Assembly: GCA_046349955.1 (NCBI GenBank)
Contig: JAXMBI010000032.1
Span: 1-64,000, forward strand
Direction: 5' to 3'
DNA: 64,000 nucleotides
DNA from: JBGAPH01 sp046349955
Lineage (GTDB): Bacteria > Planctomycetota > Planctomycetia > Pirellulales > JBGAPH01
Below, piece by piece: positions 1-9,800 of this stretch; the first letter of the stretch is position 1, and each line of letters opens with the position of its first letter. A model generated the notes under the pieces. It worked only from the letters and a program-made list of their open reading frames with translations, made no database searches and was not told the DNA's origin. The position numbers and the translations under genes are program-made.

Positions 1-1005
1 CTGCGCATGCTGCTCGGTTTGCCAGCCGAAGATGGGCGGCTGCTGCGGCCCCGCGACGAACCGCTCGAATGCCGGGTCGACTTCGATTGGTCGACCTCGT
101 TGCAGGAAACGCTGGTGCGCCGCCCCGAACTGCGACGTCAGCGGTGGATTATCAAGCAGCGTGAAGCCGAGATGACGGCCTCGCGCAACTATCTGCTCCC
201 CGAGTTGAACGTGGTGGGTTTGTATCGCTGGCGCGGCTTCGGCAACGATCTGCTGTCCGCCCAAAATCAACCGCTCGACAGCGCGTTCGGCACCCTGTTC
301 GACGGCAATTTCCAGGAGTCGCAGCTCGGCGTCCAATATTCGGCGCCCATCGGCTTCCGCCGCGCGATGGCCGCCGTGCGCAACGCCGAGCTTGCGCTGG
401 TGCGTGATCGAGCCGTGCTGGCCGAGCAAGAGTTGCTGGTGGCCCATCAGGTGAGCGCCGCGTTCTCGGAGTGCGATCGCTCGTATCACCTCATGCGGGT
501 GAACTTCAACCGCCGCGTGGCGGCGGGCCAGGAGTTGGCCTCCGTGCGCGAAAAATATAGCGCCGGCGCCGCCAGCGTCGACAGCGTGGCCGACGCCCAG
601 GCCCGCGCCGCCGAGGCCGTGAGCGCGTTCCACCGTTCGCGGGTGGACTACGCGATCGCCGTGGCCAACGTCCAATACCGCCGCGGTTCGATCCGCGAAT
701 ACAACAGCGTGATGCTCAATGAGTCGGCATGGCCAGCTCAGGCCTACGACGATGCGCGGCGCCAGGCCCTCCGCTGGGCGCCCACGCCTCACAACTACGT
801 GATGACTGCGCCGGGCCCCGTGGGCCGGGGCCCGGTCCCCGACCAGTGGGCACGGCCATCAACCGGGGCCGATCTGCCGCTCGAGACGCCCGCCGTGCCC
901 GCCGACACCGTCTTGCCGCCGGCGACGGCCATTCCGCTGCCGCCCCCCGAGGCAGTGCCGCTCACGCCCGTGCCGCAACCAGGCACGCTGCCGCCGCCGC
1001 AATAG
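1..1005 (+). CDS. TolC-family outer membrane efflux protein, 3' part
   Basis: The frame is open from the window edge, so the N-terminal half is missing; about 334 residues remain. The visible part holds the second outer-membrane-efflux repeat: long amphipathic helices rich in Ala, Arg and Glu around residues 30-60 and 120-230, with a beta segment (ELNVVGLYRWRG) between them, as in TolC, CusC and OprM proteins. Such proteins form the outer-membrane duct of tripartite exporters. After about residue 245 comes a Pro/Ala/Thr-rich low-complexity tail ending in LPPPQ, longer than in typical TolC; this is common in planctomycete members. Partner inner-membrane genes would lie upstream, outside the window. 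Family call is firm, substrate unknown. Confidence 0.8.
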   Translation: MRMLLGLPAEDGRLLRPRDEPLECRVDFDWSTSLQETLVRRPELRRQRWIIKQREAEMTASRNYLLPELNVVGLYRWRGFGNDLLSAQNQPLDSAFGTLFDGNFQESQLGVQYSAPIGFRRAMAAVRNAELALVRDRAVLAEQELLVAHQVSAAFSECDRSYHLMRVNFNRRVAAGQELASVREKYSAGAASVDSVADAQARAAEAVSAFHRSRVDYAIAVANVQYRRGSIREYNSVMLNESAWPAQAYDDARRQALRWAPTPHNYVMTAPGPVGRGPVPDQWARPSTGADLPLETPAVPADTVLPPATAIPLPPPEAVPLTPVPQPGTLPPPQ

Positions 1006-1238
1006 CGAGCGAGCTTACCCTCCCCTCCGAGGGGCTCGTCCTGCCGGAGAGAGCGGCGCTTCTCCGCCGAACCACCAAGCCGGCGGGCCGCTTGCAACCC
1101 ACGGCCGGTTTGGTATTGTTGCGGGTTCTTCCCCCCTGGTTGATTCCGGGCCGCGGCCTCGCTGGGAAATTTCTCCCCAGTGGGCGTTGAGCTTTCTCCG
1201 CGGCCCTTCCCTGGCAAGCATTCGAGGAGACTGCGGAC

Positions 1239-1736
1239 ATGCTCATGAACATTGGCGAAGCGCTCGTCGGCGATGGCAACGAAATCGCCCACATCGATCT
1301 GCTGATCGGCTCCAAGGACGGCCCTGTCGGCGTGGCGTTCGCCAATGCCTTGGCCCGCCAGAGCGAAGGGCACACCAACCTGCTGGCCGTGCTCACGCCG
1401 AACCTGGCCGTCAAGCCGTCGACCGTGCTCATCACCAAGGTCACGATCAAGGGCATGAAGCAGGCCGTGCAGATGTTTGGCCCCGCTCAGGCGGCCGTGG
1501 CCAAGGCCGTGGCCGACTCGGTGGCCGACGGCGTGATCCCCAAGAACCAGGCCGAAGACCTGGTCATCGTGTGCGGTGTGTTCATCCACCCAGCCGCGAG
1601 CGACGACAAGAAGATCTACGAATACAACTACGAGGCGACCAAGCAGTCGATCGCCGCGGCCATGAAGTCGAAGCCCTCGGCCGACGAGATGGTGGCCGGC
1701 AAGGAAAAGGCCGTGCATCCGTTCCGTGGCTTCTAA
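1239..1736 (+). CDS. fae: Formaldehyde-activating enzyme Fae
   Basis: Fae (5,6,7,8-tetrahydromethanopterin hydro-lyase) condenses formaldehyde with H4MPT to give methylene-H4MPT in the cytoplasm. The 165-residue product matches the family length and shows the signature start GEALVGDGNEIAHIDLLIG, including the conserved histidine in EIAHID that acts as catalytic acid in characterised Fae. The C-terminal VHPFRGF is also typical. A GAGGAGA ribosome-binding site lies about 12 bases before the ATG; the second ATG two codons in is possible. The product feeds directly into MtdB, encoded 220 bp downstream on the same strand. H4MPT-linked C1 genes are known from planctomycetes, where they serve formaldehyde detoxification or oxidation. 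Confidence 0.96.
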   Translation: MLMNIGEALVGDGNEIAHIDLLIGSKDGPVGVAFANALARQSEGHTNLLAVLTPNLAVKPSTVLITKVTIKGMKQAVQMFGPAQAAVAKAVADSVADGVIPKNQAEDLVIVCGVFIHPAASDDKKIYEYNYEATKQSIAAAMKSKPSADEMVAGKEKAVHPFRGF

Positions 1737-1765
1737 GGCGGTGACGACCGGCGGAGACGCGGATT

Positions 1766-1862
1766 TTTTACCGCAGAGGACACAGAGGACGCCGAGAGAA
1801 GGCCCGAGTCCGGCGACTAGGCATCTACTTCGTGTCTTGGTGCCTTTGTGGTTCAAATTAGA
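1766..1862. repeat. Dispersed intergenic repeat, imperfect inverted arms
   Basis: After fae, the stretch ACCGCAGAGGACACAGAGGA at one end and CTTGGTGCCTTTGTGGTTC at the other are imperfect reverse complements separated by about 50 bases. Similar CCGCAGAGGCACAGAG / CTTGGTGTCTTGGTGG sequences are, from memory, frequent intergenic repeats in planctomycete and other GC-rich genomes. A shorter relative (CCGCCGAGACGCCGAGAGG) lies after the acyl-CoA dehydrogenase at 16731. No coding function is likely. Confidence 0.5.
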
Positions 1863-1873
1863 TGAGTGAGTTT

Positions 1874-1920
1874 CGCGGCCCTCTTCTCGAGAGCGAGAAT
1901 GAGGGCCGCGTTCTTGTTCA
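1874..1920 (+). terminator. Hairpin between fae and mtdB, possible terminator
   Basis: Arms 1874-1883 (CGCGGCCCTC) and 1901-1910 (GAGGGCCGCG) pair perfectly, and the inner TTCTCG / CGAGAA also pairs around a 4-base loop with one bulge. The hairpin is followed by TTCTTGTTC. It sits 138 bases after the fae stop and 49 bases before mtdB, so it may end fae transcripts or adjust read-through into mtdB. Confidence 0.55.
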
Positions 1921-1958
1921 GCACCTTGATTTGTGTTTTTGCGAGTCGGTGATCCCTG

Positions 1959-2828
1959 ATGGCCAAGGCTAACATTCTCGTTCAGCTCGACGCGGACGCG
2001 CAACCCAGCGTGTTCGACTCCGTAGTCGCGGTCGACGCCGGCGTGGCCCAGTTGTTTCGGCACGGCGGCGTGGCGCCCCAGGATGTGCGCGGGTTGGTTC
2101 ACGGCGCGCTGTTCACCCGCGGGTTCGACGACCTGAAGCACACCGCCGTGTTCGTCGGCGGGTCGAACGTGGCCGCCGGCGAAGCGCTGCTCGACGAAGT
2201 GCGCAAGGCCTGTTTCGGCCCCTTCCGCGTGTCGGCCATGCTCGATTCCGGAGGGGCGAACACCACGGCCGCCGCCGCGGTGCTCGTCGCCGGCAAGCAT
2301 CTGGATCTGAAGGGCGCGAAAGCCACGGTGCTGGCCGCCTCGGGGCCGGTGGGGAGCCGCGTGGTGCGACTGCTTGCCCGCGCGGGGGCCGAAGTTGTGG
2401 TCGCCAGCCGAGACGCCGCGCGGGCAGAAGCTGTTTGCGAGGCCGTCCGCAAGCGCGTGCCCGAGGCCAAGCTCACGGCCGCTGCTACGCCGGACGCCGC
2501 AGGAACGCAGGCTGCCCTCGAGGGATCGGCCCTCGTGGTGGGGGCGGGCGCGGCGGGCGTGTCGCTGCTGCCCAAGTCGCTCTGGCACGCACATTCGTCG
2601 CTCAAGGTTGCGATCGACCTGAACGCCGTGCCGCCGGCCGGCATCGAAGGGATCGACGTGGCCGACAAGGCGGTGGAGAAGGGGGGCGTCGTCGGCTACG
2701 GCGCCGTGGGCGTAGGGGGCACGAAGATGAAGATCCACCGCGCGGCCATCCAACGGCTCTTCGAAACGAACGACGCCGTACTCGACGCGGAAGAGATCTA
2801 TGAGTTGGGGCGGTCGCTGATCAAATAG
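1959..2828 (+). CDS. mtdB: NAD(P)-dependent methylene-H4MPT dehydrogenase
   Basis: The 289-residue protein belongs to the MtdB/MtdC family, which oxidises methylene-H4MPT to methenyl-H4MPT with NAD(P)+. The N-terminal substrate half contains VRGLVHGALFTRG and VSAMLDSGGANTTAAAAV (about residues 87-105), and the second half has a Rossmann fold with VLAASGPVGSRVV (about 124-137) and ASRD at the end of the next strand. It ends near GVGGTKMKIHRAAI, also family-typical. It follows fae on the same strand, which fits consecutive steps of one pathway. Planctomycetes carry both MtdB-like and a related MtdC type, and I cannot separate the two by eye. Confidence 0.88.
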   Translation: MAKANILVQLDADAQPSVFDSVVAVDAGVAQLFRHGGVAPQDVRGLVHGALFTRGFDDLKHTAVFVGGSNVAAGEALLDEVRKACFGPFRVSAMLDSGGANTTAAAAVLVAGKHLDLKGAKATVLAASGPVGSRVVRLLARAGAEVVVASRDAARAEAVCEAVRKRVPEAKLTAAATPDAAGTQAALEGSALVVGAGAAGVSLLPKSLWHAHSSLKVAIDLNAVPPAGIEGIDVADKAVEKGGVVGYGAVGVGGTKMKIHRAAIQRLFETNDAVLDAEEIYELGRSLIK

Positions 2829-2864
2829 AGCCCACTCTCGCCGCCCCCCCTCGGGCCTCGCCCC

Positions 2865-3704
2865 TTACAGCCACAGCCGCAGGCGCCCCTCGAACATGTC
2901 GGGCACGCGCGAATGCACCAAATCGCGAATCCGCTGAGCGTGGTAGCGGGTGCTGAAGTGCGAGGCGATGATCAGTTCGTTCTGAAAGCGGCTGCGGCGC
3001 TCCACCAGGTCGTCGAGGTGCATGTGCCCGAACTTATGAATCCGGTCCTTGCGGTGCTTCGGAGAGACGAACGTCAGCTCGGTGATCAGGATTTGCGCCT
3101 CGTACATTGCCGGGCAGGCGTCGAGCCCTTCGGGCGCGCTGTCGCCTAAGTAGGCCAGTCGCGGAATTCGTTTCTCCTCGGTCACGTCGACGCCCGAGAG
3201 CCGCAGATCGCGGATCTGGTCCCCCGTGAGCGTGATGTATTCCGAGCGCAGCTTGCGCCGCCGCTCCCAAACCACGAACCCCAGAGACGGAACGGTGTGC
3301 TTCGTGGCCGACGCGGTGACCACGAGTTCTCGCGAAAGCTCCACCTCGTCCCCCGGCCGCAGCGGCTTGAGCTCGCAAGGCATCCGCCCCCGATCGAGCC
3401 GGGTGAACAGCTTGAGGATTCGGTCGCAATACTCCACCGCGTGCTCTGGCAGATAGATGACCGGCGGCTCCATCTTCATCATCCGCCGCCGAGCCACGTA
3501 CACCGGCAGGGCCGCGATATGGTCGAGGTGCGTGTGGGAGACGAACCACGTGCCCGTCCCCATGAACGACCAAGGCTGCGCCCCGAGATCGAAGCCGAGC
3601 TTGAATTCCGGCGCCCGCCAGTAGGTTTGCACGGCCGCGCGCGAATACCCCTCGATCGTCAGGCCTTTGTGCGTAAGTTCTTTGACAGGCGCGTTATGGA
3701 CCAT
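2865..3704 (-). CDS. MBL-fold metallohydrolase, RNase Z-like
   Basis: A 279-residue metallo-beta-lactamase-fold protein with the zinc motif HTHLDH at residues 57-62. Further ligands expected of the fold are visible: an aspartate in LAYLGDSAPEG near residue 187 and a late histidine in IIASHFSTRYHAQRI. The pattern LGDS plus HMHLDD plus SHFSTRY resembles the RNase Z/ElaC branch, but the exosite is not obvious, so tRNA 3'-processing is not assured. It converges on mtdB with 36 bp between stops. Such hydrolases turn up near C1 gene clusters in planctomycetes, but no link to H4MPT chemistry can be read from the sequence. Confidence 0.75.
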   Translation of the reverse strand: MVHNAPVKELTHKGLTIEGYSRAAVQTYWRAPEFKLGFDLGAQPWSFMGTGTWFVSHTHLDHIAALPVYVARRRMMKMEPPVIYLPEHAVEYCDRILKLFTRLDRGRMPCELKPLRPGDEVELSRELVVTASATKHTVPSLGFVVWERRRKLRSEYITLTGDQIRDLRLSGVDVTEEKRIPRLAYLGDSAPEGLDACPAMYEAQILITELTFVSPKHRKDRIHKFGHMHLDDLVERRSRFQNELIIASHFSTRYHAQRIRDLVHSRVPDMFEGRLRLWL

Positions 3705-3857
3705 CAGACCGAGTGGGGAGCCGCGGAGTAGTTGGGCGAACCCGCCAGTTTAGAGGAAGGCGGCCCAGGCCGGTAGGCTTGACGCGCGGGGCAGTTGAGG
3801 GGATCCGGCGCCCGAAGAAATTGCGCGAGAGCGATCCACTTCGCTAAAGGTGTCGGG

Positions 3858-3896
3858 CGGCCCTCACCCTGCCCTCTCCCAGGGGGAGAGGGTTCC
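3858..3896. repeat. REP-like palindromic element after the NuoM-like stop
   Basis: Inverted repeat CCCTCTCCC (3872-3880) / GGGAGAGGG (3884-3892) with a 3-base loop, flanked by CGGCCCTCACCCT. It begins a few bases beyond the stop of the minus-strand gene ending at 3897. The same element occurs at 43811-43945, 63361-63400 and 63553-63588, each time next to a stop codon. Confidence 0.75.
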
Positions 3897-5375
3897 TCAG
3901 TCGCTGTCCTCCGCGGTGGGTTGCGAGGGCGCCTCGTGGTCCTCGTGGTCGTGGTGCTCGACCTCTTCTTCTTTTTCGTCGGCAAAGGTCAGCTTGCGCT
4001 GGGCGAGCAGCGCTTCGGCCGCCCTTTGCCGCGAGGCCACGCCCGGCTGCGGATAGAGGCCGCCTGCCAGGATCAGCCCTGAGAGCACGAGCACGGCGAA
4101 CCGCTCCCGCGCGCCGAGCGCGAGCGACACCGTCGACACGTGGCGGGCGCCGGTGAAAAGCCTGAAATAGGCCCGCATCACCGCGATGCCGTTCAGGGCT
4201 GAGGCCAGCACCACCCCCAGGCCGACGTAGAGGTTGGCGTGGATCGCTCCGTCGATAAGCAGTTCGCTCGATACGAAGCCAAGCGTGCCAGGAAAGCCGA
4301 CGCTCGCGAGCCCGGTGAGCAAAAAGCACACCGCTAAGGCCGGCGACTGCTCGTACAGCCCGTGGTAGCTCGCAAGCGAGAGTCGGCCGACCCGAGATTC
4401 GAGCGCCCGCAGCGTGAGCCCAAAGCCCCCGAGCGACAAGATGATCGAGAACCACAAACAGAGCGCGCCCGTCAGCGAGATCGAGGTGTGCAGCTCCATG
4501 CCCACGAGGACCACAGCCGCATGGCTGAGGAAGAGGTAGGCGAAGAAGCGGCGGGCCTCGGTTTGCACGATAGCCATGGCCGCCGCGTACACGGCCGTCA
4601 CCAGCGACGCCGCGCCGATGCCTTGCAACACCCAGTTGGGCGCCACGGGCAGCACGAGCCGCACCGCAGCGTACACGCCCGACAGCGGCGTCACGAGCAA
4701 GAGCGCGTTGCCGAACGAGGCGTGCTCGAACCAGTCGGTCACCCAGCAATGCGCCGGCACGGTGCCGCAACGGATGAGGATGGCCATCATCAAGGGCAAA
4801 GTGGCCCAACGGGCCAGCTCGGGCCCGCTGTCCCTCGTTTCCACGCCCGCCCAGCCGATGATCAAGAGTCCGACGAACAGCGCCATGTGCAACACATAGA
4901 CGCGCGTGGGCCGGCGGCGATTGACGAGCTCGATGTAGGGCGGAACCGTGGAGAGCGCGAGCAAAGCGACCAGCAGCCAGGAGGCCTGGCAACTAAACAC
5001 CGCCAGGCGCAGCCCGTCGGAAGCGAGCGACCAGGAAAACGAGAACCGCCGCATGCGGGTGCGCGCGGTCGCCACGGCCGTCATGAAGTGCAAGAGCGCC
5101 ACCGCCGGAACCAACGGTGCGCTCAGTTCGTCGAGCGCGAGCCAGCGCTTGCCGAACCAGCGATACTGCAGGCTGAAACGGTCGAGCAAGGTCGCGTCGA
5201 CGCCGAGATAGACCGCGAGCCCCGCGAGAAAGGTGCTGAGAAGCACCAACCCCGTCAGCCCAATGCCCCACGCGGCTGCCCGCTCGGGCTCGCGAATGCT
5301 GGAGACGATGAGCGCCCCCACGAGCGCAAGCCCAATCGCCATCTCGAGCCAGGGCCACGCCAAAACATCGTTCAT
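3897..5375 (-). CDS. NuoM/ND4-like membrane subunit of a DAB-type operon
   Basis: A 492-residue polytopic protein of the proton-conducting NADH-quinone oxidoreductase family (NuoL/M/N; PF00361). Around residues 230-250 the text RCGTVPAHCWVTDWFEHA aligns with the NuoM motif KxPxxPFHxWLPDAH, but the channel lysine position is Arg-Cys here. About 13-14 hydrophobic segments are visible. The C-terminal 30 residues are acidic and histidine-rich (EEEVEHHDHEDHE). The start was set at the ATG at 5375 because MNDVLAWPW opens the first membrane helix; an upstream extension would be hydrophilic, Arg-rich and overlap dabB. It is the last gene of dabA-dabB-this gene, 41 bp after dabB. Classical DAB systems have only two subunits, so its role is open. 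Confidence 0.8.
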   Translation of the reverse strand: MNDVLAWPWLEMAIGLALVGALIVSSIREPERAAAWGIGLTGLVLLSTFLAGLAVYLGVDATLLDRFSLQYRWFGKRWLALDELSAPLVPAVALLHFMTAVATARTRMRRFSFSWSLASDGLRLAVFSCQASWLLVALLALSTVPPYIELVNRRRPTRVYVLHMALFVGLLIIGWAGVETRDSGPELARWATLPLMMAILIRCGTVPAHCWVTDWFEHASFGNALLLVTPLSGVYAAVRLVLPVAPNWVLQGIGAASLVTAVYAAAMAIVQTEARRFFAYLFLSHAAVVLVGMELHTSISLTGALCLWFSIILSLGGFGLTLRALESRVGRLSLASYHGLYEQSPALAVCFLLTGLASVGFPGTLGFVSSELLIDGAIHANLYVGLGVVLASALNGIAVMRAYFRLFTGARHVSTVSLALGARERFAVLVLSGLILAGGLYPQPGVASRQRAAEALLAQRKLTFADEKEEEVEHHDHEDHEAPSQPTAEDSD

Positions 5376-5416
5376 GGCGCGACTCCCCGCGCCGCGTGCT
5401 GAGCCAGCTCGGCCAT

Positions 5417-6802
5417 TTACGAAAACTCCTCGATATGGCCGAAGTGCGGCTGCACCAAGTCCGATTCGCGCGATTCCCCGCGCGACAAAAAGTCGGTCCA
5501 ACGCCGCTCGAGCCCATCGCACGCGCGAAACAGGCGGGCGAACGGCAGGGCAATATAATCGACGAGCAGGGCGTCGAAATAGGTGCGTTCCATGCCCAGG
5601 CGGTAGAGCCAGGCGCCGCGCCCCGGCGACACGCGCTCCCACGGCGCCGCCGAGCGGGGCAGGTGCGTGCCGAGGGCGTTCTCGAGCGTGTGATAGTCGG
5701 CCAGCAGGCTCGGCGCCCGCACGAATTGCAGGGTGCGCGAGCAGGCATGCCCCAGCAGATGGATCAGCGCCACGTAGCGCAGGCCGAAGCCGATCTCAGC
5801 CACAATCAGCCCAACTTGCGTGAGCGAGGCGTAGGAGAGCGCCGACTTGATGTCGGTCTGCACGCTCCCGGTCAAATAGGCCACAACCGCCGTGGTCAGC
5901 CCCATAACCACCACGATGGCCGAGAGCGTCAACGATTCATTGAGGATCGGACTAATCCGCAGCAGCAGAAAGGCGCCCAGATGGACCGAGAGGGCGCCAT
6001 AGAAGATGGCGCTCGACGGCGTGGGCCCTTCCATCGCCCGCGGCAACCAACCGGAAAACGGCGCCAGGCCCGATTTGCCGGCGGCCGCGAGCAACAACAG
6101 CCCGCCGATGACCAGCGCTTGGTGGCCGCTGAGCGAGGCATGACCATAGGGCCAGGGCTGGTCTCCCATGAGTTGATCGAAGTCCCCCTCGCCCGTCATG
6201 TGGTGCAGCACCACGGCCGCCAGCAGCAGCGCCGCGTCGGACACGCGGTAAATCACCCACACCCACAGGGCGTTGCGCGAGGGGGCTGGCCGTTCCTGAA
6301 AGAACGCCACGAGCAGCGCCGACGAAAGCCCCACGAGTTCCCAGCCGGTGAACAGGGTCTCGATCGTATCGGCCAGCGAGGTGATCACCATGCCGGCCAC
6401 GAACAGCGCGTAGAGCGAGAAAAACCGGTTGTAGCCCGGCTCGCGGTGCATATAGCGGCTGGCGAAGGCCCCGATCGCGCCGGAGAGCAGGAACGACAGG
6501 ATCGCCAGGGGCACCGACAACCGGTCGAAGGCGAATTTGACCGCAAAATGAAACCGCGGCGTTTCGACCCAGTGGCCAAAGTCGACCACCACGTGATAGG
6601 TGTTGCTCGCCAACATCAGGCCGAGCACCGACACGGCCGCGAGCAAGCCCACGAGAATGGCCGCTTGGGCCGCGCGGTGGATCGTCCGCTCGCTGAGTTG
6701 CCACCCGAGCAAGGTTGCCCCCCCGAGGCCGCCGAGCAGCAGCATGGGCGCGAGCACCACGATGCCCCCCAGCACCGGCAGCAACTGATCGATCGTGGGC
6801 AT
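5417..6802 (-). CDS. dabB: DabB-like NuoL-family proton-conducting subunit
   Basis: A 461-residue NuoL/MrpA-like membrane protein. Conserved elements for proton translocation are intact: TGWELVGLSSALL carries the membrane glutamate, and AAGKSGLAPFSGWLPRAMEGPTP carries the lysine and the WLP-AM-GPTP loop typical of NuoL. It starts 24 bp after dabA, so translation is probably coupled. In DAB systems (and in staphylococcal MpsAB) this subunit couples ion entry to the DUF2309 protein, driving CO2 hydration to bicarbonate. The family is shared with complex I and Mrp antiporters, but the position beside dabA makes DabB by far the likeliest role. Confidence 0.88.
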   Translation of the reverse strand: MPTIDQLLPVLGGIVVLAPMLLLGGLGGATLLGWQLSERTIHRAAQAAILVGLLAAVSVLGLMLASNTYHVVVDFGHWVETPRFHFAVKFAFDRLSVPLAILSFLLSGAIGAFASRYMHREPGYNRFFSLYALFVAGMVITSLADTIETLFTGWELVGLSSALLVAFFQERPAPSRNALWVWVIYRVSDAALLLAAVVLHHMTGEGDFDQLMGDQPWPYGHASLSGHQALVIGGLLLLAAAGKSGLAPFSGWLPRAMEGPTPSSAIFYGALSVHLGAFLLLRISPILNESLTLSAIVVVMGLTTAVVAYLTGSVQTDIKSALSYASLTQVGLIVAEIGFGLRYVALIHLLGHACSRTLQFVRAPSLLADYHTLENALGTHLPRSAAPWERVSPGRGAWLYRLGMERTYFDALLVDYIALPFARLFRACDGLERRWTDFLSRGESRESDLVQPHFGHIEEFS

Positions 6803-6826
6803 CAGGCGAAGGTCTCCGTCCCCGGG

Positions 6827-9800
6827 CTAGGCATCGATTTCCGCGAATTCGAGATGGTCGCGCCAGCCACGATACCATTCCACGCTCGCCGCAGCTTTCG
6901 GCAACGGGCTGGCGGGCGGCGTAAACCGCACGAACTCTCCCTGGCGGAACCACCAACTCTCGCCGGTCTCGGCGTGGAGCACCGCGAGCGCACACCACTC
7001 GTTGCGAAACAGCCGGCCAATGTTCTCGTGCCGATCGAGAATCCCCAGCACGATCTCGGGCGTCGATTCGAGCATGAACAGGTGCCGGGTAGGCTCGTGA
7101 ATCTCCACCATCTGCCAAGGCAAGCCCGTCCGGAGGTCGCTGGCCGCGCCGTCCATCACCCCCAAGAGCGCCGACACATTGTGCGGCAGCTTGGTGCCGC
7201 AACCGAAGCCAGGGTTGTCGACGTACGAGAAGTAGTACTCCAGGCTGATCCCGGCGCACACGGGCAGGATCGCCTGCAAGATGCCGGTCAGCGTGGCGCC
7301 GATCTCATTGTCTTGCGTGGCGTCGTAGGAAACCAGGAAGGCGCGTCGGTCGAGGAACAGTCCCCGCGACCGCGAGCGCCGCCCCACGATCGTCAGCGCG
7401 TTCGTGGCGTGGCCGCACTCCGGCCGCGTCTGTCCCAGGTCTTCCGCACGTTCCTTCACGTGTTCGTGCGCCTGGCGGAACGACATCGTCAGCGGCGCCG
7501 ACATGAACCGCCGGCAGCGCTCGTGGGCGTTGCGCTCACAGGCCTCTTGCATGGCCACCCGGGCGAGTTCGAACTCTTGTCGCTTGGCGGGCGGGAGCGA
7601 TTCCACGTCGAAGTAGGTGACGACGTCGTTGCAGGTGTTGTGATAGCCGCCCACGAACCGCGTGTCACGAGGGATCAAGACGCCCTTGGCGGCCAGACGA
7701 TCGCGGACGCGGTCGTCGTTGAGGATTTGGGCAGCAGCCCGAGCGTTCGGCCCGCCAGCAGCGCCGCCGCAGGCCCCGCACATGTAGGCCGAGTTATGGG
7801 GATTGTTCTGACTGTTCGAACCGTGGCCGTGCAGGAGCACGAGCGGGGCAAAGTTGCGGGTCAAACCGGTGTCACGGAGCAGCCGCTCGGCGACGGCCGC
7901 CATTTCGTCGAGCGAGAGCCCGATATGTCCGTTTTCCGGGGCAGCCGTCGCCTCGCTTCGTTCGAGTTGCAGCCGCGTGCGCGGCGGGGCCTGGAGGAAG
8001 CGGTTGAAGATCTGCCGAATTTCGGCCGCCAGGCGGGGAAAAAGAATTCGCGCCACCAGCGGCGCCGAGGCCAACACCCCCACCGACCCAGTGAGCAACG
8101 CGCCAACGGCCAAACTGCGGCTGCCCCGGTGGAATTGGTGCGTCGCCTTGCCTAAGGCCTTGCGCGTGCGGGCGCGGCGGCGGTGCGTTTCGCCCAACCC
8201 GTCGTCTACCTCTTCGCTCACCCACTGCTGCGGCCGGATGACCACGGGGCAGAGCGGCGTAAAGTGGGCGTCGGCGGCCCCACGATAGTAAATGGCCACA
8301 CTAAAGAACCCTGCCGCACCGAACGTCTCGGCGTCGGGAGCAATTTCTTCCAGATGTCTGCGCAGCGATTCCTCGCGCTCGTCGATGCAGAAGAAGGCCT
8401 GGAATCGCGGCGTTTCCGGGCGGCGAGCGCCCCCCTTCACGTGAATCGCCACGGCCTCGAGGGCCCGCTCGTGCAGCCGGCGCTCGTAGGCGCGATGGAA
8501 CATCCGCCGGCGCTCGATCCCGGAAAAGGCTTCGATCTCCTTCACCATCGCCGCCCATTGCTCGGAGGAGAGCCGGTGCAGGGCGTCGGGCGCGAGGCCC
8601 AGGATTTGCGCGAGTTGGAAAACCTGAAACGCGCGCTGCTCCACGCTGGGGGGCCAAACGGCGGGCAACAGCCGCTCGACGTGCTCGCGCAAGTCGGCGA
8701 GCGACCCGCGGTAGTCGAGCGCCTCGGCCGAATACTGCAGCGAGAAGCGATCCAGCAGCAGCCGAATCGCAAGGAACTCTACCAGGCTGCCAGCGGGCGC
8801 CGGCTGGACGACGCGGTCGCCGCGCATCTCGATCTGCCGGATCATGCCGCCCCAACCGCGCAGCGCCAGGAATGTGGCGTTCAGATAGGGCGTCCACTCG
8901 TCCTCGCTCACGCCGAGGACCTGCAGCGATTCGACGATCGAAGTCAGCGGGTCGATCTGCTGTTCGACCAGGCGGTTGAGCTCCCGGTCGAGGCCGCGCC
9001 GCCAACGGTCGGGCGGGCCTGCCGGCTGGCGGTAGAGCTCGCAGAAGGCGCGGTAGAAGCCGTGCTCCCGCCCCGGCAATTCCCAGGCAGCCAGCCCTTG
9101 GTCGAGGAACGCGGCGCAAAACCGGATCAGCAGATCGTGGACCGGCAGATCGGGATCGGCGCCGGTGGCTTCGAACAGGAGGTCGCGGTGCCGCACGGGC
9201 CGCGGCGGCGGATGCGAATACGGGGGAAGATTGCGCACGCCGTCGCAGCAAACGCGCCACAAGGCCTGGACCGTGAACCGCTCCCATTCGGGCTCGCTCC
9301 ACGTCTCCATGCTGTGCTCGCCATAGCGGTCGATCAGTTCCGCCAGGCTGGCCGGGGCACGGCGTTTCACGGACGCCCGCTCGGCGTCTTCGTTGCCGCC
9401 GCGCAATTCGCGCATCACCCAGCGGCGGGTTTCGGCGATCAGCCGATCGCGCACGACCGACGAGGCCTCGCGCCGCACGCGCTGCAGCGCCTGCTGCTCG
9501 GCAACGTACCACACGAGTTCTTCGGTCCGCCCGGTGAGCAGCGGGTACTGGAGCATCGCCAGCCGCAGCTCGAACCGGGAACAGAGGTCGAGGATCGATT
9601 CCGGGGCGCGGTCGCCTAGATCGTCGCGCAGCTCTTCTTGGAGCTCGCGAAAGCGAATCCGGCCGCTCGAGAGCTCCCGCCGATAGCGCTCTTCACTCAG
9701 ATAGGGTTGGCAGCCAAAGACCTGCGCAGCCTGCCGCGCCGCCTCGTCGAACGGCAACTGTTCGAAGGCGTGCAGCGTGTTGTGATGGATGAAGACGGTG

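Noticed and set aside
795..2753. Long minus-strand open frame across fae and mtdB
   Set aside because: Opposite to two well-recognised enzymes, and its middle reads the intergenic repeat (NHKGTKTR), so it is a GC-rich artefact.
5396..8155. Very long plus-strand open frame opposite the dab operon
   Set aside because: Arg/Gln/His-rich composition with no motif, while the minus strand carries clear DabA and DabB signatures.
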